Positions 7,837 through 15,403 of a stretch of 64,000 bases of DNA are shown here, in pieces (the stretch's first letter is position 1; the number at the start of each line of letters is the position of its first letter). This DNA is from Rhizobium tibeticum (GTDB lineage Bacteria > Pseudomonadota > Alphaproteobacteria > Rhizobiales > Rhizobiaceae): positions 62,001-126,000 of the forward strand of contig NZ_FOCV01000019.1 in assembly GCF_900110205.1 (NCBI RefSeq). Direction: 5' to 3'. The translations under genes were made by a program, and so were the position numbers. The notes under the pieces are model-generated. The model searched no databases. It saw nothing but the letters and a program-made list of their open reading frames with translations, and had not been told where the DNA came from.

Positions 7837-8883
7837 GTGCAGCCCAATACGCACACGAATCTGGCCTTTCGCGTTGCAACGGTCTTGCAACAATTAGGTA
7901 TCGAGGGGCTGCCGCGCAACTATGAGCTCGTGTTCGAGGCCATGACCGGCAACAGTCCGGATCTCGCCCGCGAACTCCGGTCGCTCGGCCCGGTCAAGAC
8001 GCAGGATGCTCTGGACGCGATTTGCCGTCGTTACCTGCCCCATCACTTCGAAGGCAGCCTACTCGAGGCGCGTTCCGGCCAGGTGCAGCAGGAGCTGCAG
8101 AGCATTCTCTCCCTGCTCAACGAGGAGAAGTCCGCTCTTACGCGTTGCGGAAGTGTCATTAGCCAAGCTGCCCGAATCTTCGAAGCCAATGATGTGACAG
8201 ACAAGGTCGCTCTCACCCAATCGTTGCAATCGGTGAGCTCGGCCACACACGCTCGCGAGGCACAAAGCTCAATGCTCGCCTCGAAGGTGGTGGAGAAATC
8301 GCAGAAACTCGAGGAGGTGCAGCGAGAGACCGCCGCGACGAACGCTGCCAGATTTGTCGATACGCTGACCGGGCTGGGGAACCGCCGGGGGTTCAACAAG
8401 GAACTGGCCAAGATCTACGAGAAATCAGGGCTGCCCGATCTTTGTGGAATCGCATTTGCGGACATCGACGGCTATGAGACTATTGCCGCCGTTCCGCACC
8501 TCCTCGAACCCGTCCTCAAGAAAATAGGCGAGCTGATCCAGCAGATCTCCAGCCAAGAAGACCTGGCCTGCCGCTTCGATCGCGGTCGCTTCGGTTTCGT
8601 TTTCCGAACCGCAGACGAGACGGAAATCATGCGGCTCATCGACAGGCTCCGCGATCGAATAAAGGGGCTTCCGGTGGTGCATCCAGTATCCGGAAAACGG
8701 GCCGCTGCGCTTTCATTCTCGGTCGGGATATGTATGTCGAGGGAGGCCCTGACTGCTGATGCCCTGATCGCATTCGCCGAGCAAGCGCTCGCTATGGCAA
8801 AGGCATCGGGCGGAGACAATGTCTCCATACATGGCGTGGCGAATGTCTCGCACGTGCCGAAGGACTGGCTCATCTATCGATAG
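7837..8883 (+). CDS. GGDEF-like protein with degenerate active site
   Basis: This 348-residue soluble protein begins at GTG 7837, with GGAG at 7825-7828 as ribosome-binding site. Residues 1-160 are helical and probably coiled-coil in part. Residues 173-330 follow the GGDEF fold: DTLTGLGNRRGF at the start, GIAFADIDGYE in place of the metal-binding segment, and LSFSVGICMS near the end. Where active diguanylate cyclases have GG(D/E)EF, this protein has DRGRF (248-252), so it should not make cyclic-di-GMP. It may instead bind a nucleotide or act by protein contacts. It stands alone, with no partner gene nearby. Confidence 0.85.
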   Translation: MQPNTHTNLAFRVATVLQQLGIEGLPRNYELVFEAMTGNSPDLARELRSLGPVKTQDALDAICRRYLPHHFEGSLLEARSGQVQQELQSILSLLNEEKSALTRCGSVISQAARIFEANDVTDKVALTQSLQSVSSATHAREAQSSMLASKVVEKSQKLEEVQRETAATNAARFVDTLTGLGNRRGFNKELAKIYEKSGLPDLCGIAFADIDGYETIAAVPHLLEPVLKKIGELIQQISSQEDLACRFDRGRFGFVFRTADETEIMRLIDRLRDRIKGLPVVHPVSGKRAAALSFSVGICMSREALTADALIAFAEQALAMAKASGGDNVSIHGVANVSHVPKDWLIYR

Positions 8884-9014
8884 AATCAGACGTCGGCGAT
8901 CTGCGTTGTGCCTTCCTCAGGAAGAAGCCTAGCCAACTTTACGTCGCACTGGCTATAAGGTGGTTCTCACGGGCCGCACGGTCCAATTTCACAAGCATCA
9001 TCCGAGACATCATC

Positions 9015-9620
9015 ATGAAAACACGCGCGGAACGGCAGGCACAACGGGCGAGCATGCCGAGGACCCAGCTTGCCGCTCATCACATGGAGAACGCAAGGCT
9101 GCTGCCGGATCGGGGCGAGTTGCTCTATCGTATCCCGAACGGCGGCATCGGTGTCGAAGTCGGAGCTGCCTTTGGGGAGTACACGGCGGAGATCCTCGAA
9201 AAGAACCGGCCAGCGCAACTTTACCTGATCGATCCCTGGAGCATGGACCGCTATAGTTCGGGGCTCGATCAAATCCACAATCAATTCAAAGACCAGATCG
9301 AGAGCGGACAACTGCACCTGATGCAGGGCACATCGCTCGAAAAGCTCGCCGAGTTCGACGATGACTTTCTCGACTGGGCCTACATCGATACGGACCATTC
9401 CTTCGAGCTCACCTGGCAGGAACTCCTCCTTTGCGAGAGGAAAGTGAAACGAACGGGAAGAATCGCCGGGCACGATTTCTGCACCGGCAACACTGTGAAG
9501 CCGATCGTCTACGGCGTCGTCGAAGCGGTCACCAAATTCTGCAAGGATTATGGCTGGCAGTTCGAGTTCCTAACGGTCGAATCGCACGCGCATTTTTCCT
9601 ACTGTCTGAAGCGTCTCTGA
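9015..9620 (+). CDS. class I SAM-dependent methyltransferase
   Basis: This 201-residue protein resembles the Methyltransf_24 type. GVEVGAAFGEYTAEIL (about 45-60) is the SAM-binding loop, LYLIDPW carries the acidic residue for the SAM ribose, and the DWAYIDTDHSFE and RIAGHDF segments are typical of this type, in which such residues can bind a metal. The N-terminal 25 residues are basic. The substrate is not evident. The stop lies 2 bp from the convergent cupin gene. Confidence 0.85.
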   Translation: MKTRAERQAQRASMPRTQLAAHHMENARLLPDRGELLYRIPNGGIGVEVGAAFGEYTAEILEKNRPAQLYLIDPWSMDRYSSGLDQIHNQFKDQIESGQLHLMQGTSLEKLAEFDDDFLDWAYIDTDHSFELTWQELLLCERKVKRTGRIAGHDFCTGNTVKPIVYGVVEAVTKFCKDYGWQFEFLTVESHAHFSYCLKRL

Positions 9621-9622
9621 CC

Positions 9623-10024
9623 TCAGGCCGTTCCAGCGTATTGCTCGTCGGTAACGTGTTCCATCCAGTCGGCGGCGCTGCCGTCAAGCGCTTCATGGAT
9701 CGCGATGTGCGTCATCGCGGTATCGGGTGCGGCGCCATGCCAGTGTTTTTCGCCCGGCGCGAACCAGACCGTGTCGCCGGCGCGAATTTCACGAAGGGGG
9801 CCGCCCTCGCTCTGCGCCAGGCCTTTTCCGGCGGTGACAAAGAGGGTCTGTCCCAGCGGATGCGTGTGCCAGGCGGTTCGGGAACCTGGTTCGAAGGTGA
9901 CGCTCACCACCCGCACCCGGGCCGGGCTCGGCGCATCCATCAATGGATCCTGGCGGACGGATCCCGTGAAATACTCTGCCGGCGCCTTCATCGAGGGTCG
10001 TGATGCGCAGGGTTTGATCTCCAT
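9623..10024 (-). CDS. cupin-domain protein
   Basis: This 133-residue single-domain cupin starts at 10024 (MEIKPC), where AAGGAA precedes the ATG by about eight bases. Cupin motif 1 is WHTHPLGQTLFVTAGKG, and motif 2 is DTVWFAPGEKHWHGA. Two histidines of motif 1 and one of motif 2 could hold a metal. It resembles small cupins annotated as quercetin-dioxygenase-like or hydroxynitrile-lyase-like; substrate unknown. It is divergent from the aldo/keto reductase gene at 10337. Confidence 0.85.
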   Translation of the reverse strand: MEIKPCASRPSMKAPAEYFTGSVRQDPLMDAPSPARVRVVSVTFEPGSRTAWHTHPLGQTLFVTAGKGLAQSEGGPLREIRAGDTVWFAPGEKHWHGAAPDTAMTHIAIHEALDGSAADWMEHVTDEQYAGTA

Positions 10025-10336
10025 CAGATTTTCCTTTCGAACTTGACCTGCCCGTCTGAGCCGACCGTAAGCCAAGTGTGCGCATCATCCAAGCGATGTA
10101 TGGCTCGATCGCACAGCCTGTCTTGTTGACCGGCAGGCCCTCAGTCACCGGCCAGTGACTACGACGCGTCCGACGACAGCGGTGTCTGGCAAATCGGCCG
10201 CCGACCGCGCCGTTTGCGTCGCTCTTCGCCAGAATTGGCAACGCTCGGCAGATGCCGCCCTATCTCCGCTGCAGGCGCTTGCTCCTTACCTGGGCGACTG
10301 CTAGTGCCTTGGCATTTCATCACGCGGAGGATTTCC
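10025..10336. other. divergent intergenic region between cupin and aldo/keto reductase
   Basis: A 312-bp spacer between divergent genes, expected to hold both promoters. Its GC content is close to that of coding sequence and short open frames run through it, but none has a recognisable product. It could include the worn remnant of a gene, which I cannot show. Confidence 0.35.
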
Positions 10337-11320
10337 ATGAAACAGCATTCTTTCGGTCACCTGCCCCACACCGTCACGAATATTGGCTTCGGCGCATGGC
10401 AGATCGGCGGCGCCTGGGGCGATGTCAGCGAAGCAGACGGTCGTGATGCGCTGAATGCGGCCCTCGACGCCGGCATGACCTTCATCGATACCGCCGACGT
10501 TTACGGCGATGGCCGGTCGGAAAAGATCATTGCCGACGTTCTCGATAGCCGCGGCGAACGGCCGATGGTTGCGACCAAGGCAGGTCGGCGGCTCAATCCG
10601 CATGTTGCCGACGGCTACACCAAGGCCAATCTCGAAGGCTTCATCGATCGCAGCCTGACGAACCTGCGCGTCGACAGCCTCGACCTCGTGCAATTGCATT
10701 GCCCGCCAACCGAGGTGCTTTATCGCCCGGAGGTCTTCGAAGGCCTGAATGAGTTGCAGAAGGCCGGCAAGATCAGGGGCTACGGCGTCAGCGTCGAAAA
10801 GGTCGAGGAAGCGCTGAAGGCGATCGAGTATCCTGGCGTCGTCAGCATCCAGATCATCTACAACCTCTTCCGCCAGCGGCCCGATCACCTGTTCTTCCAG
10901 GAGGCGCGACGAAAGAACATCGCGGTCATCGCCCGCGTGCCGCTCGCAAGCGGGTTGTTGTCCGGGAAGATCACTCGCGAGACGAAGTTTGCGAACGACG
11001 ATCACCGCAATTTCAATCGCCACGGCGAGGCCTTCGATGTCGGCGAGACATTTGCCGGCGTTCCCTTCGAGGTCGGCCTGCAGGCTGTGGAGGAAGTGCG
11101 CAAGCTCGTGCCGGCCGGCGCAACAATGGCGGCCTTCGCGCTGCGCTGGATCCTGATGAGCGATGCGGTAACCGTCGTCATCCCCGGCGCACGCAACGCC
11201 GAACAGGCACGCGCCAACGCAGCAGCTGCTGGCCTCGCACCACTATCGCATGACGTGATGGACGCAACACGCGAGATCTACGAGCGGCTGGTCGCTCCCT
11301 ATGTCCACCAGCGCTGGTAA
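10337..11320 (+). CDS. aldo/keto reductase
   Basis: This 327-residue NADPH-dependent oxidoreductase of the aldo/keto reductase (TIM-barrel) family starts at ATG 10337 with GGAGG at 10326-10330. The catalytic set is visible: Asp and Tyr in FIDTADVYGDGRSE, Lys in ATKAGRR and His in LVQLHCPP. It is most like soluble bacterial AKRs of unknown natural substrate. It may be functionally linked to the divergent cupin, but nothing in the sequence proves this. Confidence 0.92.
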   Translation: MKQHSFGHLPHTVTNIGFGAWQIGGAWGDVSEADGRDALNAALDAGMTFIDTADVYGDGRSEKIIADVLDSRGERPMVATKAGRRLNPHVADGYTKANLEGFIDRSLTNLRVDSLDLVQLHCPPTEVLYRPEVFEGLNELQKAGKIRGYGVSVEKVEEALKAIEYPGVVSIQIIYNLFRQRPDHLFFQEARRKNIAVIARVPLASGLLSGKITRETKFANDDHRNFNRHGEAFDVGETFAGVPFEVGLQAVEEVRKLVPAGATMAAFALRWILMSDAVTVVIPGARNAEQARANAAAAGLAPLSHDVMDATREIYERLVAPYVHQRW

Positions 11321-11332
11321 GACGACCACAAG

Positions 11333-11362
11333 AAAAAATGGCCGCGCGTAGACCCGGCCATT
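11333..11362 (-). terminator. intrinsic terminator of the phytase-like gene
   Basis: Read on the minus strand, 8-bp arms (11355-11362 and 11337-11344) enclose a 10-nt loop and are followed by a run of six T. It lies just after the stop of the gene at 11385 and also separates it from the convergent aldo/keto reductase. Confidence 0.85.
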
Positions 11363-11384
11363 CTGTTTCCTTGATAGATCAATC

Positions 11385-13583
11385 TCAGTTCGTGTCGACG
11401 AGATTGACCGGGAAGAACAGGGTTTCACCCGAGGAATCGTCGACGCCGTCATTGTCCGTGACCGCGTAGGCCTTGCCGGAGGCATCGAAAGCGAAGCCTT
11501 CGAGCTTGTCTGGAACATAGCCGTTGGTGGCGGCCTTTAACTCCGGAAGGAAGTCGTGAGCCTCAGTCTTCCTGACCACCGGCAACTCGCCGCCCAACTT
11601 GGCGGGCTTCAGATCTGATATCGCCACCTTGTAGAGTTTCTTCAGCTTTGCCGCGTCACCGACCAGATTGTCGCGTTCGATGATGTAGACGCTGTCGCCG
11701 TGAGCGGAGATTTCGGAAAGACCGACCCAGCCCCCTTCGGACTTGTCGAGCGGGTAGCGGACAGCACCCCACTCCTTGCTCTTCGCATTGTAGGAAACGA
11801 GTTTGACAAAGCCCTTCTCGTCATCCTTCCACTCACGCTGAACGGCCATCCAGAGTGTCGCGTCGTCGCCGGAGCCGACGATCGTCACGCCTTCGAAGCC
11901 GTAGCGGATTTCGTTAGCCGCCAGCTCCTTCGGGAGTGCTATCTCTTCCTTGATCTCGCCCTTTGGGTTGACGTGATAGAGAGCGTGCGGCACCAGCTTC
12001 TCACTGTTGCCTTCCGACGCCAGCCAGACCCAGCCCTTTTCATCGACAGCCACACCCTCGATGTCGAGCTTCTGTGCCGGCTGGCCGTCGCGCTTCACGG
12101 TCAGCGCCTCGGTGATCACGGCTGGCTTCTTGGTTACGTCGATCGTGTAGATCGTCGGCTGCATGCCGAGCACGCTATCGCCGACGGCAAACAGCTGGCC
12201 CGGCTTTTCCGGAACGGCAGCAAGGCCGGAGAGCGCCGAAAAGCCAACCGGGTTGCCGTCCTTTTCGGCGGCAACGATCTTCGGATAGGCGATCTCACCC
12301 TCGGCAAGTTCATAGATCATCACATGCGACCGCGGGCCACCATCCTTGCCGAGATCGACTTCGTTGGCGGTGGCGAGAAGATTGCGCGACGGAACGGCGA
12401 CAGCGCCCTCAGGTGAAACGCCGGAGGGAAGGATCTGGACGAGTTGAGGCACGGCACCGGTATCCTTGTAGACGCCGACGACAGAGGCGCGCTCCGCGAG
12501 CAGGAGTATATATTTCTGACCTCCGATCGTTGCCACTTCCAGGCCTTCCGGCTCGACACCCTTGGCGGATGAACGCTTGTCTGGATAGTGACCGATATTG
12601 GCAACGGCGCGTTCGAAGGAGGCACCGGACTCATAGAGTACCTTGCCGGTTGTGTCGAAAATCGTGAAACCGCGCGAACCGCCTTGATAGTCGCCTTCGT
12701 TGGCGACAACCAGACGATCATTGTCGAGCCACTTCACAGCGTCAGGCTCGCGTGCGACGTTCTTGAGCTCACCGGTGAACTTCAGCGCGCCATCGCGCCT
12801 GGTGTCGATGCCTGCAAGATCGACGCTGCCCGCGGAGAAGTGCGTTTTCACAGACGCAGTTACCGCGTCAATGATGACGATTTCGTTGTTTTCCTGAAGG
12901 GTCAGGGCGATCTCGTTCTGATCGTTGAAGGAGACGAATTCCGGTTCCGGGTCGTCGGCCGCGATCCCGGCAAGTCCGCTCAGCGCGACGTGCTTGATCG
13001 AGCCGCAATCAACCGTGCCATCCTTGACCTGGAATACGACCAGGTCGCCTGCTGGCATCTGCGGAATCTTGCCGTCGTTCACCTCTTCGTCACGCTCGTT
13101 CTCGATTGCGATCGTGCCGAGGGTCTTGTCCTTGTTGAGCGCGATGGAATCCGGCTGACCGCCAAGATCACAGGTGCTCTCGATCTTTTCGGCGGCAATG
13201 TCAACGATCGCCAGGCGCCCCGAGGGCTTTGCCTTGCTCTTCGACGTATTGACGGCAACCAGCGCCTTGCCCGCGGCGGATGTCACGGATGTCGGCTCGC
13301 CGTCCATCATGAGCGCGCCGCCAGCCTTTGGTGCCTTGGCGTCTGAGATATCGACAAAGCCGATCGCACCGAGCGGGCTATCGCTGTAGATCAGCGTCAT
13401 GCCGTCGTCAGTGGCCGTAATGATTTCCGCCGAAGTGGCCGAAAGCTTGTCTTTTCCCTCCGGCAGGTTGGATGCCACCGGGAAGGTTGCGATGCGGTTG
13501 AAAACGGGCTCTGCGGCGGCCGGAAAGGCCGCCGTCGTCAGAAGCGCGGCAACAACCGCTGTCTTGCGCGAAAATACTGTCAT
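11385..13583 (-). CDS. secreted esterase-like/phytase-like beta-propeller protein
   Basis: This 732-residue exported protein starts at 13583, with GGGGGA a few bases upstream. Residues 1-23 are a signal peptide (positive MTVFSRK, hydrophobic core, AAA cleavage region). The mature part shows repeated beta-strand segments (for example DGMTLIYSDSPLGAIGFVD), consistent with a beta-propeller. The C-terminal half matches proteins annotated as 'esterase-like activity of phytase' (LDIEGVAVDEKGWVWLASEG; YGFEGVTIVGSGDD; DNDGVDDSSGETLF). The periplasm or outside is the likely site. The enzymatic activity is not certain; a calcium-dependent phosphoesterase role is possible. Confidence 0.85.
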   Translation of the reverse strand: MTVFSRKTAVVAALLTTAAFPAAAEPVFNRIATFPVASNLPEGKDKLSATSAEIITATDDGMTLIYSDSPLGAIGFVDISDAKAPKAGGALMMDGEPTSVTSAAGKALVAVNTSKSKAKPSGRLAIVDIAAEKIESTCDLGGQPDSIALNKDKTLGTIAIENERDEEVNDGKIPQMPAGDLVVFQVKDGTVDCGSIKHVALSGLAGIAADDPEPEFVSFNDQNEIALTLQENNEIVIIDAVTASVKTHFSAGSVDLAGIDTRRDGALKFTGELKNVAREPDAVKWLDNDRLVVANEGDYQGGSRGFTIFDTTGKVLYESGASFERAVANIGHYPDKRSSAKGVEPEGLEVATIGGQKYILLLAERASVVGVYKDTGAVPQLVQILPSGVSPEGAVAVPSRNLLATANEVDLGKDGGPRSHVMIYELAEGEIAYPKIVAAEKDGNPVGFSALSGLAAVPEKPGQLFAVGDSVLGMQPTIYTIDVTKKPAVITEALTVKRDGQPAQKLDIEGVAVDEKGWVWLASEGNSEKLVPHALYHVNPKGEIKEEIALPKELAANEIRYGFEGVTIVGSGDDATLWMAVQREWKDDEKGFVKLVSYNAKSKEWGAVRYPLDKSEGGWVGLSEISAHGDSVYIIERDNLVGDAAKLKKLYKVAISDLKPAKLGGELPVVRKTEAHDFLPELKAATNGYVPDKLEGFAFDASGKAYAVTDNDGVDDSSGETLFFPVNLVDTN

Positions 13584-13666
13584 GAAATCCCCCATGAATT
13601 CAAACACAGGGTTTTTGCGCGACGGGCATGACAGCGCAATGACACCGGCGCCGTATTCCGGCTGCG

Positions 13667-14566
13667 TTAGCCGGCCCCCCGCTCCTTCTTCATTTCGTTC
13701 CGCATGATAAAGAGCGATGCCCCGAGGATCAGCAGCGCACCCAACCAGAGATAACCGGTCGGGGCATAGCCGAAGACCAACCAGCCGGCGAAAACATTCA
13801 GGGGAAGCTTCAGATCGTCGAAAGGCTGGATGTAAGCGGCATCGGCTGCGTTGTAGGCGAGCGTCAGGAAATATTGGGCCATGACGGTCAGCAGACCTGC
13901 CGCGACAAAAAGGAGAAGCGTCAGGCCGGAGGGAATGCTGAAGCCGGCGGCCATAGCCAAGCCGCCGTTGATCGGAGTGAGGAGTGCCAGCAGCCAGACG
14001 GTGATGGTTTCGGGCCGTTCCACTCCGGTGAGACTTTTGGTGATCAGCGACGAGGCGCCCCAGAGAAGGGCAGAGAGGATCGGCAAAAACGCCGCCCAAC
14101 TGAAGCTGTCGGACCATGGCTGCAGGATGATCATCGCTCCGACGAAGCCGGTACCGGTCGCTGCCCACCTCGCGCCACCGATATATTCACCAAGGAAGAT
14201 GCGTGCACCCATGATGATGAAGAACGGCGAGGTCATCACCAGCGCAATCGCCTGCCAGATCGGTACGGACGCGAGTCCTGCGACCCAGGTCGTCACGCCG
14301 AATGCCGCGAAGGCAACGCGCACGACATGGCGCCAGGGATGGCGCGTTCGCATAGCCCCGAGGCCGACGCGCCGGAGAAAGGGCAACGAGAAGACCAGCG
14401 CAATGGCATATTGCCAGAAGGCTGCCGAGGCCGAGGGAAAGGCGAGCTTCATCGTCAGCCACTGTATGAGGACATTGAGGATCGAGAAGGCAATGCCCGC
14501 GGCGACCATCCAGGCAGCACCGACGATTGCACGCGAGGCAGAAGATATTTGGGAAGTCTGATCCAT
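13667..14566 (-). CDS. ribN: EamA-family riboflavin transporter, RibN type
   Basis: This roughly 299-residue inner-membrane protein has about ten transmembrane helices in two EamA repeats, as in drug/metabolite transporters. It is preceded by a complete FMN riboswitch at 14653-14793. That arrangement is known for RibN, the riboflavin importer of alphaproteobacteria, and is the main reason for the assignment. Start 14566 (MDQTSQ) has a GGA motif at normal spacing; 14575 and 14602 are in-frame alternatives. Expression should fall when FMN is plentiful. Confidence 0.85.
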   Translation of the reverse strand: MDQTSQISSASRAIVGAAWMVAAGIAFSILNVLIQWLTMKLAFPSASAAFWQYAIALVFSLPFLRRVGLGAMRTRHPWRHVVRVAFAAFGVTTWVAGLASVPIWQAIALVMTSPFFIIMGARIFLGEYIGGARWAATGTGFVGAMIILQPWSDSFSWAAFLPILSALLWGASSLITKSLTGVERPETITVWLLALLTPINGGLAMAAGFSIPSGLTLLLFVAAGLLTVMAQYFLTLAYNAADAAYIQPFDDLKLPLNVFAGWLVFGYAPTGYLWLGALLILGASLFIMRNEMKKERGAG

Positions 14567-14652
14567 GTCTTTCATCCGAAACCAACACAAATCAGGACGC
14601 ATGAGCGCGATGTCACGGCAAGGACAGATTTCGCCCTCGCCTGCTCCGCTCA

Positions 14653-14793
14653 TTCTCTTTCATCCGGACTGTGACCGTCGGCTCCGGAGTTGCACCGGAT
14701 CTGCTGACCCTTTCGGCAGATCGGCCGAAAGACGCTCGCGGGCTTGAGCCGAAGCTCTTACCGCCGGTGGGGACTTTCACCCCGCCCTGAGAA
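14653..14793 (-). promoter_or_regulatory. FMN riboswitch (RFN element)
   Basis: On the minus strand the conserved RFN landmarks occur in order. They are AGGGCGGGGTGAAAGTCCCC (about 14788-14769), then CCGGCGGTAA, a variable stem, GCAGATCCGGTGCAACTCC, the GCCGACGGTCA block and AGTCCGGATGAAAGAGA at the end. The outer stem is formed by TTCTC (14789-14793) and GAGAA (14653-14657). It binds FMN and controls the gene immediately downstream, ribN. No strong terminator hairpin is visible between it and the start codon, so control may be at translation initiation. Confidence 0.95.
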
Positions 14794-14842
14794 CAACCAT
14801 TTCATAGGACGTGCTTCGTGTGCCGACAAGGCCGCGAAAAGC

Positions 14843-14871
14843 AAAAAGGGTTCGGCCGTGGCCGAACCCTT
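14843..14871 (-). terminator. intrinsic terminator of hup
   Basis: Perfect 12-bp arms (14846-14857 and 14860-14871) form a strong GC-rich hairpin; on the minus strand it is followed by five T. It lies 50 bp after the hup stop. Confidence 0.92.
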
Positions 14872-14920
14872 CGAAACTTACACCGCCGGTCTCGTGGTCC
14901 GGCCGCCAAGCAAATTCATA

Positions 14921-15196
14921 TCAGCCGTTTACGGCATCCTTCAGGCCCTTGCCGGGCGTGAACTTCGGCACGTTGCGAGCCGGAATATCGACTTCAGCGC
15001 CGGTGGACGGGTTGCGGCCCTTCGTGGCAGCGCGATGGGAAACGGTGAAGCTACCGAAACCAGCGAGACGAACGTCGCCCTTGCCCTTCAGTTCAGCCTG
15101 GACGACTTCGAAAACAGCATCAACTGCGGAAGCAGCGTCGGTCTTCGAGAGTCCTGCCTTTTCGGCAACTGCGGACACGAGTTCATTCTTGTTCAT
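14921..15196 (-). CDS. hupB: HU-family DNA-binding protein
   Basis: HU bends and compacts DNA in the nucleoid. The 91-residue product has the family length, the N-terminal MNKNELVSAVAEKAGLSK helix pair, the VRLAGFGSF core and the DNA-binding arm with GRNPSTGAEVDIPA. The ribosome-binding site AAGGGGTGG precedes the start. As in many proteobacteria, hup follows lon in the same orientation; it has its own terminator. Confidence 0.97.
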   Translation of the reverse strand: MNKNELVSAVAEKAGLSKTDAASAVDAVFEVVQAELKGKGDVRLAGFGSFTVSHRAATKGRNPSTGAEVDIPARNVPKFTPGKGLKDAVNG

Positions 15197-15330
15197 GTTT
15201 CCACCCCTTTCTAAATGGTTCGAAACGACTCAAATCTATAAGCTAGGCGCAGAACGGAGTTCATCAGGCCCGCCGCACCCCAAAGACCCTGCAAATCAAG
15301 GAAATGCAAGCGTCTGCGTGTCGATTTCAC

Positions 15331-15361
15331 AAAAAAAGGCTGGCGAAAACGCCAGCCTTTT
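15331..15361 (-). terminator. intrinsic terminator of lon
   Basis: Eleven-bp arms (15335-15345 and 15350-15360) with a 4-nt loop are followed on the minus strand by a run of seven T. It separates lon from hup. Confidence 0.93.
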
Positions 15362-15403
15362 CAGGGTTTTTAAGCAATTGGGCGCGAATGTGGCAAACAT
15401 GGC

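Noticed and set aside
13584..14168. Upstream extension of the phytase-like gene to 927 codons
   Set aside because: The extension overlaps ribN in another frame, while a signal peptide and ribosome-binding site fix the start at 13583.
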